A stretch of DNA of 64,000 bases from Candidatus Sericytochromatia bacterium S15B-MN24 CBMW_12 (GCA_002083825.1 DAZV01000027.1:22666-86665), one strand, 5' to 3'. Counted from the stretch's first letter, positions 25,339 through 33,130 are shown. The notes: generated from the letters alone by a model not told the origin. A program made the numbers and translations.

Positions 25339-25876
25339 GAGCGCCCAGCTTCCGCTGCTGACCGCCGAAGATCTGAAGCCCTTCGTGGAGGCCGCGCTCT
25401 TCGCGACGGCCCAGCCGATCGGGCTCGATGAACTCGCCGACATGCTCGGCGAGGGCAAGCGCAAGGTCAAAATTGCCATCGATCGACTGATCGAGGACTA
25501 TATCTCCCGGCCCCACACGGCGCTCGAGATCGACGAGTCGGACGCGGGCTACATCCTGGCCGTGAAGACCACCTACGGCAAAGTCGTGGAGCGATTGGTG
25601 CCCATGGAGCTGACCCAGGGCGCGCTGCGCACGCTCTCGCTGATCGCGGTGAAGCAGCCGATCGTGCAGACCGCTCTGATCGAGCTGCGCGGCAGCACGG
25701 CCTACGAGCACATCAAGGAACTGCTGGAACATGGGCTCATCGTCAAGGAGTCCCAGGGCCGGTCCTTCCTGTTGAAGACCGCCCCCAAGTTCGCCGAGTA
25801 CTTCAAGGTCGACAAGGAAACCATCGAGCGCCATCTCTTGGCCCTCAAGCCCGACCTGGGCGAACCGGAAGCCTGA
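25316..25876 (+). CDS. scpB: Segregation and condensation protein B
   Basis: This 186-residue protein of tandem winged helices dimerises and binds ScpA in the SMC complex. It shows LKPFVEAALFATAQPIGLDE, LEIDESDAGYILAVKTTYGK, and LRTLSLIAVKQPIVQTALIE, then LRGSTAYEHIKELLEHGLIV, the usual ScpB pattern (LxTLxIIAYxQPxTxxxIxxIRG). Start ATG 25316 lies inside the end of scpA (23-bp overlap), pointing to translational coupling. Confidence 0.92.
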   Translation: MSKTARRKSAQLPLLTAEDLKPFVEAALFATAQPIGLDELADMLGEGKRKVKIAIDRLIEDYISRPHTALEIDESDAGYILAVKTTYGKVVERLVPMELTQGALRTLSLIAVKQPIVQTALIELRGSTAYEHIKELLEHGLIVKESQGRSFLLKTAPKFAEYFKVDKETIERHLLALKPDLGEPEA

Positions 25877-25894
25877 GCTGAGGGCCCTCCCATA

Positions 25895-25984
25895 CCTGAT
25901 ACCTGATGGTGGGCGAACCTGACCCCTGGCGGTGGTGAACCTCACCCCTGATGGCGGCGGACCTGACCCCTGATGGTGGGCGAA
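25895..25984. repeat. Tandem repeat of 22-23 bp after scpB
   Basis: Four head-to-tail copies of CCTGACCCCTGATGGTGGGC plus GAA, with a few changes, follow the scpB stop. No coding or terminator role is evident. Confidence 0.7.
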
Positions 25985-26013
25985 GATAGGCCCTGACCTG
26001 AACGGGGTGCTCT

Positions 26014-26490
26014 CTCTTTCCCCCCCTTGATGGGGGGGGTAGGGGGGGTGTTAAAATGAAAGTTCCTTATAAAAAGGAGGCCTCCCATGCGCTTCCATCA
26101 AAGACCCAGTCGCCATGCCGCCAAGCTGCGTAATACCATGACCGACGCCGAGCGCAGGCTCTGGTACTTCCTCCAGCGTCAGAACATGGGATGCAAGTTC
26201 AGGCGCCAGGTCCCGATGGGAAAGTACATCGTTGATTTCGCCTCCCTCGAGAAGTCTCTCGTCATCGAGGTGGATGGCGGACAGCATGCGGGGAGTACCC
26301 AGGATATGGAGCGGGACTCCTGGTTAATTGAGCAGGGTTACGATGTGCTCAGGTTCTGGAACAACGACGTGCTCCTGAACACGGCGGGTGTGCTCGAGCA
26401 GATCCGGCTGACGCTCGAGCGGCTGGATGATAAGGAACTTGATTGAAACACCCCCCCCTGCCCCCCCCCATCGAGGGGGGGGATTTTCGC
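26014..26490. mobile_element. Possible mini-element: DUF559 nuclease gene between GC-rich inverted repeats
   Basis: The left end reads CCCCCCCTTGATGGGGGGG (26020-26038), then a G-run, GTGTT and GTTCCTTAT before the gene. The right end is its inverted copy: ATAAGGAAC (26430-26438), AACACCCCCCCC, then CCCCCCATCGAGGGGGG up to about 26483. Spacing of these blocks matches on both sides. The nuclease stop codon lies inside the right repeat. Structures ending the arrays at 33.1 and 51.97 kb have the same left and right ends with only about 25 bp between them, like deletion derivatives. No target-site duplication was verified. Confidence 0.5.
26087..26446 (+). CDS. DUF559 domain-containing endonuclease-like protein
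   Basis: The 119-residue protein matches the DUF559 (Vsr-related, PD-(D/E)XK superfamily) pattern. ARKLR-type helix: AAKLRNTMTDAERRLWYFLQ. Then MGCKFRRQVPMGKYIVDFAS (strand with the active-site aspartate), LVIEVDGGQHAGS (E-x-D/H motif) and GYDVLRFWNNDVLLNTAGVL. It is a complete small nuclease-fold protein of unknown substrate. AAGGAGG lies 6 bases before the ATG, within the perfect palindrome GGAGGCCTCC. The gene sits between inverted GC-rich repeats whose solo copies occur elsewhere in the window, so a link to their spread is suspected. Confidence 0.88.
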   Translation: MRFHQRPSRHAAKLRNTMTDAERRLWYFLQRQNMGCKFRRQVPMGKYIVDFASLEKSLVIEVDGGQHAGSTQDMERDSWLIEQGYDVLRFWNNDVLLNTAGVLEQIRLTLERLDDKELD

Positions 26491-26540
26491 TCACGCTGCT
26501 TTCGCTCACGCTGCTTTCGCTCACGCTGCTTTCGCTCAGA
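26485..26540. repeat. Tandem repeat TTTCGCTCACGCTGC
   Basis: Three full 15-bp copies (26485-26529) and a partial fourth follow the right inverted repeat. The stop codon of the minus-strand helix-hairpin-helix gene (26536-26538) lies in the partial unit, so expansion has reached the end of that gene. Confidence 0.75.
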
Positions 26541-27351
26541 GCGTGGTTACTTTGCGCAGGCGCTCGGCGGTTTGGGGCGAGATCTCGGGCAGGGCATGGA
26601 GCAGGTCGTCCAGGCTCTCGATCGGCCGCAGCATCACGATTTCCTGAGCCAGGCTGGGGCCGATTCCCTTGATCTCCTCGAGTTCCTCCGGGCTGGCGGT
26701 GTTGAGGTTGATCAGGTGTGCGACTTGGCGGGCGCTCTTGTCGAAGGCCCGGGGATCCAGATCGCGCATGCGCAGGTCGTCTTGCTTGCGCAGCGTGCGG
26801 GCGGCCCGGATCATCTTTTCCTGGGTGTCGATTCGCCCTTCCTGCCAGCGCTGAAGCAAGAGCTGCAGGGGCAGCCGGATGGGCAAGGTGGCGAGGTTCC
26901 AGGCGAGCCCCAGCAGATCGGGGCCCTTCTGGTACTCGGGCATGCCGGCGAGCTGCGAAAGCCGCGCCTTGAGGTGGATCTGGTTGGTATCCGGCGAGAC
27001 CTGGTCGACCCAGTCGGCGGGCACCAGGACGTCGCGCTGGAAGAGGAAGCCCCGTCTCACGATCAGGTGGGTGATCTCGTCCGAGTGAGGTCGGACGCCC
27101 AGCATGTCGAGCTGGCCGGCGATGCCGTCCGGACAGACGACTTCCGCCCCGGGCATGTGATCCAGGGCGCTGAGGCCAGGCTGTTGATGCCCTTCACGCA
27201 AGGCATAGGCTTCCCGAGTCCCGGGTCTGCCGCTCGCGCCCCGAGCGGACGCATTCGAGCCTTCTGACCTCTCGTCCGATTTCAAGCCATCGGGTTTCGA
27301 ACCATCGGTATTCGAGCCATCGCTATTCATGCGGTCGCGGTCCGTGTCCAT
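26536..27351 (-). CDS. DUF2171-like plus helix-hairpin-helix protein
   Basis: The 271-residue protein has a charged, low-complexity N-terminus (NSDGSNTDGSKPDGLKSDER). A PRC-barrel/DUF2171-like segment follows (PDGIAGQLDMLGVRPHSDEI, HLIVRRGFLFQRDVLVPADW). It ends with a ComEA-type helix-hairpin-helix (INLNTASPEELEEIKGIGPS, LAQEIVMLRPIESLDDLLHA). The HhH part usually binds DNA non-specifically or senses protein contacts. No signal peptide is seen, so it is probably cytoplasmic. ATG 27351 is chosen because AGGAGG lies 5 bases upstream. The pairing of a DUF2171 domain with HhH is uncommon, and the function is unknown. Confidence 0.75.
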   Translation of the reverse strand: MDTDRDRMNSDGSNTDGSKPDGLKSDERSEGSNASARGASGRPGTREAYALREGHQQPGLSALDHMPGAEVVCPDGIAGQLDMLGVRPHSDEITHLIVRRGFLFQRDVLVPADWVDQVSPDTNQIHLKARLSQLAGMPEYQKGPDLLGLAWNLATLPIRLPLQLLLQRWQEGRIDTQEKMIRAARTLRKQDDLRMRDLDPRAFDKSARQVAHLINLNTASPEELEEIKGIGPSLAQEIVMLRPIESLDDLLHALPEISPQTAERLRKVTTL

Positions 27352-27450
27352 GCCGTCCTCCTCCATCGTCAATCTTCGTTAGGTTACAAAAAGCAAGGCG
27401 CGCTGGCAACCATCGCTTCCATGCTTCTGCGGCTCCAAGCCCTTGTTTGG

Positions 27451-27456
27451 TAGAAT
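27451..27456 (+). promoter_or_regulatory. −10 box (TAGAAT) for gltX
   Basis: TAGAAT lies 36 bp upstream of the preferred gltX start, placing transcription near 27463. This argues for ATG 27492 over the ATG at 27462. The −35 is not clear. Confidence 0.4.
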
Positions 27457-27491
27457 AAGGGATGACTCAAGCCTCGTCGCAAGGGAGATCC

Positions 27492-28991
27492 ATGATCGTG
27501 ACCGGAACGTCGACCAACCCCGCCGAGCGGCCCGCCGCCGTGCGGCTGCGCTTCGCCCCCAGCCCCACCGGCTACTTGCATGTGGGTGGCGCGCGCACTG
27601 CCCTCTTCAATTGGTTATATGCCCGCCATCTGGGGGGAACCTTCGTACTTCGGATCGAGGACACCGATGTGGCACGCTCGTCCGAGGAATCCGTCCAGGC
27701 CATCCTCGACGGAATGCGCTGGCTCGGCCTGAACTGGGACGAAGGCCCGGAAGTCGGCGGCTCCTTCGGGCCCTACTTCCAGATGCAGCGCCTGGACACC
27801 TACAAGGAAGCGGCGAATCAGCTCCTCAACGCCGGCCATGCCTACCATTGCTTCTGCACCAAGGAAGAACTCGACGGGCTGCGCGCGGCGGCCCAGGAGA
27901 AGGGCGAGACGTTCGCCTACCCGGGACGTTGCCGCAATCTGCTTCCCGACATCGTCCAGAAGTTCTGCGACGAGGGGCGAAAGCCGGTCATCCGCTTCCA
28001 GGTGCCGACCTCCGGCGAAACCGTCGTCGACGACCTGGTCCACGGGCCCGTCACCTTCCGGAACGACCAGTTCGACGACTTCGTGATCATGAAGGCCGAC
28101 GGCGGCCCCACGTATAACTTCGCCGTGGTGGTGGACGATGCCCTCATGCAGATCTCGCACGTCCTGCGCGGGGATGATCACCTCTCCAACACTCCCAAGC
28201 AGATCTTGATCTATCAGGCGCTCGGCTACGTGCTGCCCCGGTTCGGGCATATCCCGATGATCCTCGGCTCGGACCGGACCCGCCTCTCCAAGCGTCACGG
28301 GGCGACCTCGGTCATGGCCTACGCCGAGGCCGGCTACCTCTCCGATGCCTTCGTGAACTACCTCTCGCGCCTGGGCTGGGGCCATGGCGACCAGGAGATC
28401 TTCACGCGCCAGGAGCTGATCGACTTCTTCGACGTTCCGGCCATCAACAAGACCGCCGCCGTCTTCGACCCGGTCAAGCTCGACTGGGTCAACGCCCAGT
28501 GGCTCAAGGCAACGCCTTCCGCGGAGATCGCGGGCTTGCTGCGATCTCATCTGGCCAAGCGGGGCTATCCGGTCGAGGCCAAGTCCGACGCCTGGCTCGC
28601 CGGACTGGTGGATCTTCTCAAGGAGCGGACCAAGACCCTCGAGGAGATGACCGATTACGCCAAGTTCTTCTTCGACCTCGAGCTCACCTACGACGCGGAG
28701 TCGGTGGAGAAGTTCCTGACCGAGGCGAACCGTCCCATCATCGAGGGCCTGATAGCGGCGTTCGACGCCGAGAGCGATTGGACGGCCGAGCGGATCGAAG
28801 GGGCGTTCAAGGACCTGGCGGCCAAGCTTGGACTCAAGGCGGGCGGCGTTATTCAGCCCGCTCGCGTGGCGCTTGCGGGCTCGAAGGTCAGTCCCGGCAT
28901 GTACGAGACGGCCGAGCTGATGGGCAAGGAGCTGGTGCTCAAGCGCTTGCGTCACGCCCTGGGGCTGATTCCGGGGGCTGTCGAATCTTGA
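27492..28991 (+). CDS. gltX: Glutamyl-tRNA synthetase
   Basis: This class I aminoacyl-tRNA synthetase charges tRNA-Glu, and tRNA-Gln in bacteria lacking GlnRS. The product has the HIGH-type motif in RFAPSPTGYLHVGGARTALF and the KMSKS-type motif DRTRLSKRHGATSV (near residue 264), plus LRIEDTDVARS and LRGDDHLSNTPKQILIYQAL. Length is 499 residues from ATG 27492, which follows AAGGGAG; an ATG at 27462 would add 10 residues but lies about where transcription should begin. Glutamyl-tRNA synthetase is the known HipA target in E. coli. A broken hipA lies about 14 kb away. Confidence 0.96.
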   Translation: MIVTGTSTNPAERPAAVRLRFAPSPTGYLHVGGARTALFNWLYARHLGGTFVLRIEDTDVARSSEESVQAILDGMRWLGLNWDEGPEVGGSFGPYFQMQRLDTYKEAANQLLNAGHAYHCFCTKEELDGLRAAAQEKGETFAYPGRCRNLLPDIVQKFCDEGRKPVIRFQVPTSGETVVDDLVHGPVTFRNDQFDDFVIMKADGGPTYNFAVVVDDALMQISHVLRGDDHLSNTPKQILIYQALGYVLPRFGHIPMILGSDRTRLSKRHGATSVMAYAEAGYLSDAFVNYLSRLGWGHGDQEIFTRQELIDFFDVPAINKTAAVFDPVKLDWVNAQWLKATPSAEIAGLLRSHLAKRGYPVEAKSDAWLAGLVDLLKERTKTLEEMTDYAKFFFDLELTYDAESVEKFLTEANRPIIEGLIAAFDAESDWTAERIEGAFKDLAAKLGLKAGGVIQPARVALAGSKVSPGMYETAELMGKELVLKRLRHALGLIPGAVES

Positions 28992-29009
28992 GTCGGGGCC
29001 AGCCGTAGT

Positions 29010-29039
29010 CATGGCCGGCCATGGCCATGGCCGGCCATG
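29010..29039. repeat. Perfect 30-bp palindrome after gltX
   Basis: The stretch is built from CATGGCCGGCCATGG and its exact reverse complement, 30 bp in all, 19 bp after the gltX stop. It can form a strong hairpin but has no T-run. Confidence 0.7.
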
Positions 29040-29097
29040 CGGAACCCGGGATTCAGAAGCCCTCGTTTCGCGGATAATTCGACCCCCGCGTGAATGA

Positions 29098-29135
29098 AGG
29101 CGGGCCTTTTTCGGTATAGAAGACTAGGCCCGCCT
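29098..29135 (+). terminator. Hairpin in the gap before the repeat-protein operon
   Basis: AGGCGGGCC (29098-29106) and GGCCCGCCT (29127-29135) pair perfectly around a 20-nt loop that starts TTTTT. An alternative shorter stem CCCGC/GCGGG (about 29084-29104) would put that T-run directly after it, like an intrinsic terminator for gltX. The two folds exclude each other. Confidence 0.4.
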
Positions 29136-29176
29136 CGTGGCAGAGCAACCAAACCGTCAAGCCCTTCAGGAGTTCC

Positions 29177-31093
29177 ATGTCGAACTTGGATCCTCGAGCC
29201 CTATCCACCCTCTTTCCCGCGGCCCCCATGGTCCTGGGACGCCTGGCCTATGAGGCTTTGGCGATCGAGACGGCCTCGGATGCGGGGCCTAGCCGCCAAA
29301 TGCGGGATGAGGAGGCGTTCTGGCAACGCGGCCAGGAGATCCTGGGCGATCGCTACCGGCTTTTCGCCCACCAGGGCTTCGGAGGAGATCTCGGACGGAT
29401 CGCGATCGCCGCGGAGGTCACGCGCGAGCCCGTGGCGGTTCCGCAGCCCGAGCGCTCGCGATCGCACCTGGCTGACGACATGCGGGAGCCACTTTTGGCG
29501 GCCGACCCGCTCATGGCAGCTGACCCGCTCATGGCAGCTGACCCGCTCATGGCAGCAGACCCCTCGGCTGCTCGCGCCTCGGATCCTGACCTGCGGGACC
29601 TGAGCCTTCCGGAGTCGAGGTCTCGGGTATCCGCTCTTACGGCGCCCGGAAGCCAGGAGCCCCCCGGAAGTCAGGACGTCCTCGCGGCATTGCCCGCCGA
29701 CGTCGCGCCCGGACGCCTGGAACCCGCGGTCGGAAGCCCGGTTCGCGTGCGTCGTTCGAATGGCCACGTCGAGGAGAGCTGGGTCCTGGCCCGCATGGAG
29801 AGCCGCGGACGCTGTCTCCTGCAGCGGGGGACCTTCACCAAGACCCTCGATCTGATCGACCTCATGACCCTGAACCCCGAGCTCGTTCCGATCGGCCTGG
29901 CCGTGCGGGTTCCACGTTCCAGCGGGGCCTTGGATTCCGGCTGGGGCGTGAAGAGCATCGAGCGCGGCCTCTTGATCGTCGAGAAACCGGGGCTCGGTCG
30001 CAAGGGCCTGACGCCGGAGCAGTTCTTCGCGGCAAACCCCATGCTCGTGAGCCCGGATACCGAGGACGTGGCCACCGCGTTGGTGACGCCGACGGTGGGA
30101 AGCCCGGTCAGGGTGCGTCGCTCCACGGGCGAACGAGAGGCCGGCTGGGTCGTCGCCGACCACCTGGACGGCATGGAGGTTCCGGTGCGGCGGGAGAGCT
30201 CCGAGGGCATGCTGGAGAAGGCGATCGCCCTCGAGGAGCTGCTAGAGGACAATCCCTCCCTCATTCCCGCCGATCTGCGCCTGCGCGTCATGCGCTCCAA
30301 CGGCGCGCTCGACGACGGGTGGGTGGTGGTTGGCATGGCCGACGATCAGGTCCGGGTCGACCGGCCCGACGTGGGCGAGAAGGTGGTCTCGGCCCGCGAT
30401 CTGCTGGCCTGGAACCGCGATCGCCTGCTCAACGAGACGTCCTCGGCGGTGGGGCCGGATCTCGCCACGCCGGAGGGTCTGGCCCAGGCGAAGCGCTTCC
30501 GGGAGGCGGGACGGCTCGACGAGGAGATAGTTGACGGCTACTGGGATCGGCCGCCCACGGGCGGACGTCCGGCCTTGGTGGTGCATCGGGGCAAGGACCG
30601 GGCGCTGGCTCCGGGGTTGGCCTTCGCGCGGGAGCTTTCGGGGCGTCCGGAACTCGAGCGCATTCACCGGCTGGCGGAAGTCGTCTGGCAATACATGGGC
30701 GAGGCGGCTGCCGGAACGCTCATGGGGGGGATGGGTCCGCGAGACGACCAAGGAGTTCTGCTGGGAGACGTGCCGCGGATGATGGGGGCGGGGGGGAGTC
30801 TCGCTCGCGTCTTGATGTTCTCGGTCATGGCGTCGGTCGCGGGCTTGCGCGTGGTCTTGGTCCGAGGGGAGCTCTTGCTTCCCGGCATGAGGGGGGGGCA
30901 TGTCTGGTGCGAGGTCACCCCGATGGGGGGAGCTGCTCTGCTGATCGATCTTTCGGTGCTTCCGCCTCCGTCGGGCTACGCGTTCCCTTCGGCGGATCAT
31001 CCGGCCATTCGCGCGTGTTACCTGGCCCCGAGCGAGGCGCTTCCAAGCGAGGCGCTTCAGGGCGAGCCGCCGGCAGGAGAGTCGCATGCGTGA
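29177..31093 (+). CDS. Four-repeat protein with transglutaminase-like C-terminus lacking an evident cysteine
   Basis: This is a 638-residue protein of no recognised family as a whole. The N-terminus is helical, then ADPLMA is repeated from an 18-bp tandem DNA repeat. Four roughly 58-residue repeats lie at about 185-240, 241-300, 307-366 and 367-420, with the theme VRVxRSxGxxxxGWVV…LLxxNPxL. Residues 495-595 resemble EDR1-type transglutaminase/peptidase-like domains: GLRVVLVRGELLLPG, GGHVWCEV (His575) and ALLIDLS (Asp591). Where the nucleophilic cysteine is expected there is GAGGSLARVLMF, so it may be inactive. It is the first gene of an operon with a kinase-like and a TPR protein. Confidence 0.7.
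   Translation: MSNLDPRALSTLFPAAPMVLGRLAYEALAIETASDAGPSRQMRDEEAFWQRGQEILGDRYRLFAHQGFGGDLGRIAIAAEVTREPVAVPQPERSRSHLADDMREPLLAADPLMAADPLMAADPLMAADPSAARASDPDLRDLSLPESRSRVSALTAPGSQEPPGSQDVLAALPADVAPGRLEPAVGSPVRVRRSNGHVEESWVLARMESRGRCLLQRGTFTKTLDLIDLMTLNPELVPIGLAVRVPRSSGALDSGWGVKSIERGLLIVEKPGLGRKGLTPEQFFAANPMLVSPDTEDVATALVTPTVGSPVRVRRSTGEREAGWVVADHLDGMEVPVRRESSEGMLEKAIALEELLEDNPSLIPADLRLRVMRSNGALDDGWVVVGMADDQVRVDRPDVGEKVVSARDLLAWNRDRLLNETSSAVGPDLATPEGLAQAKRFREAGRLDEEIVDGYWDRPPTGGRPALVVHRGKDRALAPGLAFARELSGRPELERIHRLAEVVWQYMGEAAAGTLMGGMGPRDDQGVLLGDVPRMMGAGGSLARVLMFSVMASVAGLRVVLVRGELLLPGMRGGHVWCEVTPMGGAALLIDLSVLPPPSGYAFPSADHPAIRACYLAPSEALPSEALQGEPPAGESHA
29504..29557 (+). repeat. 18-bp tandem repeat inside the repeat-protein gene
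   Basis: GACCCGCTCATGGCAGCT occurs three times head to tail, in frame, encoding DPLMAA units. Copy number could vary without breaking the frame. Confidence 0.8.
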
Positions 31094-32069
31094 GGTTCGA
31101 ATCGGGGATGTTCGCAGCAGCGGGACCATGAAGCAGACCGGTCGGTTGAACACCGGAGACCGTCTCGACGGCTACACGGTCGAGGAGCCCCTCGCGAGCG
31201 GGGGGCAGGCCACGATCTACCGGGTGGGGACGCCTTACGGCGATCGCGCCCTGCTCAAGCTGGCGAGAGGCAGCGCGCCGGATCCGCTGGCCGGCGGCAC
31301 CATGAACGTGGGCTTCGCCGTGGCGCTTCAGTTCCAGACCGGGGTGGTGGGGCCGTCCTGGCTCACCCCGAACCAGGTCCTCCAGGCCGAAATCGCCGTG
31401 CTCAAGGCCGGCAAGGACTCGGCCCTGCCCGGAGTCGTCTCCACCGGGACGCTGGTCGATCGAACCTACGTCATGCTCGAAGAGGTGCCGGGCAAGACCC
31501 TGAGGGCCTGCATGGACGATCGCGAGCCGCCGCCGTTCGAATGGTTCATGCGCCTGGGCGAGACGCTGTCGCGCCTGCAGAAGTCCGGGCGGCTGCCCTA
31601 CCACGGGGACCTCAAGCCCGAGAACGTGATCGTGACCCCGGCGGGCGGGGCCGTGCTGATCGACCCCACTTCCGGCATTCCGCCCGAGCATGGGCGGGTG
31701 ACCACTCCGCGCTACTACCCGCTCCTGACGCCGGATGACCGCCCCGCCTTCGCCCTGATGCTGATCGAGGCCATGACGGGGGTGGCGCTGATCCAGGAGG
31801 ATCCGCCTTACCCCGTGCAAGCGGTGACCCCGGTCTTCGATGCCTGGATGGCGGGGTTGCGGGCGCTCGGACGGGAGCGCTTCGCGCGGGCCCTGCGGCA
31901 TATCCCGCGGCTCGAGGACATGAGCCTCTTTCTGTCGGCCGATCTCGGGCGGGTGCTCTTGCGGGCGCTCTATCTTCGACGAGGGCAGGGCGGTCTGCTG
32001 GGAGTGGACCCCGGCTATCCGGGATGGGAAGATTTCCTCGCCGACCTTCGGGCGGCTCAGGAGGGGTGA
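31086..32069 (+). CDS. Protein-kinase-like protein (Hanks-type, divergent)
   Basis: The 327-residue product has kinase landmarks: glycine loop PLASGGQATIYRV (36-46), lysine K58 in RALLKLARG, an αC-type glutamate in LQAEIAVLKAG, the catalytic loop YHGDLKPENVIV (D175, HGD instead of HRD) and LIDPTSG (D193, DPT instead of DFG). No membrane helix or PASTA domain is seen. The C-lobe is shortened. GGAGA precedes ATG 31086, which overlaps the previous stop by 8 bp. Its own stop overlaps the TPR gene (TGATG). It would phosphorylate an unknown protein; the operon partners are obvious candidates. Confidence 0.82.
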   Translation: MREVRIGDVRSSGTMKQTGRLNTGDRLDGYTVEEPLASGGQATIYRVGTPYGDRALLKLARGSAPDPLAGGTMNVGFAVALQFQTGVVGPSWLTPNQVLQAEIAVLKAGKDSALPGVVSTGTLVDRTYVMLEEVPGKTLRACMDDREPPPFEWFMRLGETLSRLQKSGRLPYHGDLKPENVIVTPAGGAVLIDPTSGIPPEHGRVTTPRYYPLLTPDDRPAFALMLIEAMTGVALIQEDPPYPVQAVTPVFDAWMAGLRALGRERFARALRHIPRLEDMSLFLSADLGRVLLRALYLRRGQGGLLGVDPGYPGWEDFLADLRAAQEG

Positions 32070-32914
32070 TGCTGGCCATCGACGAGGGAAAAAAGGCGTT
32101 GGAGGCGGGCGACTTCGAGGAAGCCGTTCGCTGCTTCCGGAAGGCGGCTTATCAGGCGCCGGGGAGCGAGGAGCCGCGCCTGCTGATAGGCCATGCTTGT
32201 CTTCTGGCGGGGAATCCGCTGGAGGCGGTGACGGAGTTCGAGGCGGCCAGCCGGATCGCACCGCTGGCGGCGCGGCCGTTGCTGATGGCGGCGATGGCGG
32301 CGGAGCACCTGGGGCGACCGGGTCAGGCGATCGGCTACCTGAGGGGGGCGCTGGCAGCTGAGCCCGAGCGCCTGGAGGTCCGATACCAGCTGGCGACGGC
32401 GCTCGCCGAGATGGGCGAGGTTCCGGAAGCCATCCGGGAGTATCAGAACGTGTTGCAGCGAGACCCGGAGTGCCTGCCGGCGCTCAACAACCTGGGGGGG
32501 CTGCTGGAGACGCGGGGGGATCCGGAGGGGGCGATCGCTTGTTTCGAGCGGATCCTGAGCCTCTGTCCGGGGGAGCTGGTGGCGACCTTCAACCTCGCGC
32601 GCGAACGGGCGCACCGCGGGAACTTCAAGCAGGCCGGACAGCATTTGAAAGAGGTTCTGGATCGGGCTCCCGAGTTCGGGGAGGCCCACGCGCTCCTGGG
32701 CTGGATCGCGCTCGGCCAGGGGCTCTTCAGCGAGTCGGAGCGGGCTTACCGCTCGGCGCTGAGCTTCGGCTTCGACACCCCGGAGACCCGGATGGGGCAT
32801 GCGCTCGCGTTGCGGAAACTCGGGTGGTACGAGACCTACGTCGATGCCCTGCGCGCGCTCGTCGATGCCTTTCCGGGCTACGCGCCGGCCGAGAGGCTAC
32901 TCGCCACCGTCTAA
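32069..32914 (+). CDS. TPR repeat protein
   Basis: The 281-residue protein is made almost entirely of tetratricopeptide repeats. Examples are GKKALEAGDFEEAVRCFRKA, AEHLGRPGQAIGYLRGALAA, and EVPEAIREYQNVLQRDPECL followed by PALNNLGGLLETRGDPEGAI. No signal peptide or enzyme domain is seen, so it is a cytoplasmic scaffold. ATG 32069 shares bases with the kinase stop and has AGGAGGGG upstream, so translation is coupled. It likely binds the kinase or its substrate. Confidence 0.85.
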   Translation: MLAIDEGKKALEAGDFEEAVRCFRKAAYQAPGSEEPRLLIGHACLLAGNPLEAVTEFEAASRIAPLAARPLLMAAMAAEHLGRPGQAIGYLRGALAAEPERLEVRYQLATALAEMGEVPEAIREYQNVLQRDPECLPALNNLGGLLETRGDPEGAIACFERILSLCPGELVATFNLARERAHRGNFKQAGQHLKEVLDRAPEFGEAHALLGWIALGQGLFSESERAYRSALSFGFDTPETRMGHALALRKLGWYETYVDALRALVDAFPGYAPAERLLATV

Positions 32915-32930
32915 TCCATCTAATCTTCCG

Positions 32931-33130
32931 CTAACATGTCCCCCCTGGATGGGGGGCTACGGGGGGTGTTCGCCGGCGAAGCCATGGCCCCTCAACTTCC
33001 GCTAATCCGCCCCCCTTGATGGGGGGCTACGGGGGGTGTTCGCCGGCGAAGCCATGGCCCCTCAACTTCCGCTAATCCGCCCCCCTTGATGGGGGGCTAC
33101 GGGGGGTGTTCGCCGGCGAAGCCATGGCGT
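32931..33130. repeat. GC-hairpin repeat array, three units of 70-71 bp
   Basis: Three near-identical units begin at about 32931, 33002 and 33072. Each contains CCCCCCTTGATGGGGGG (hairpin), CTACGGGGGGTGTT, CGCCGGCGAAGCCATGG and CCCCTCAACTTCCGCTAA. The array closes the three-gene operon and faces the minus-strand carboxypeptidase gene. It may act as a bidirectional terminator or spacer. Confidence 0.85.

Noticed and set aside
25895..25984. Possible CRISPR array after scpB
   Set aside because: The 22-23-bp units are head to tail with no spacers, and no cas genes are present.
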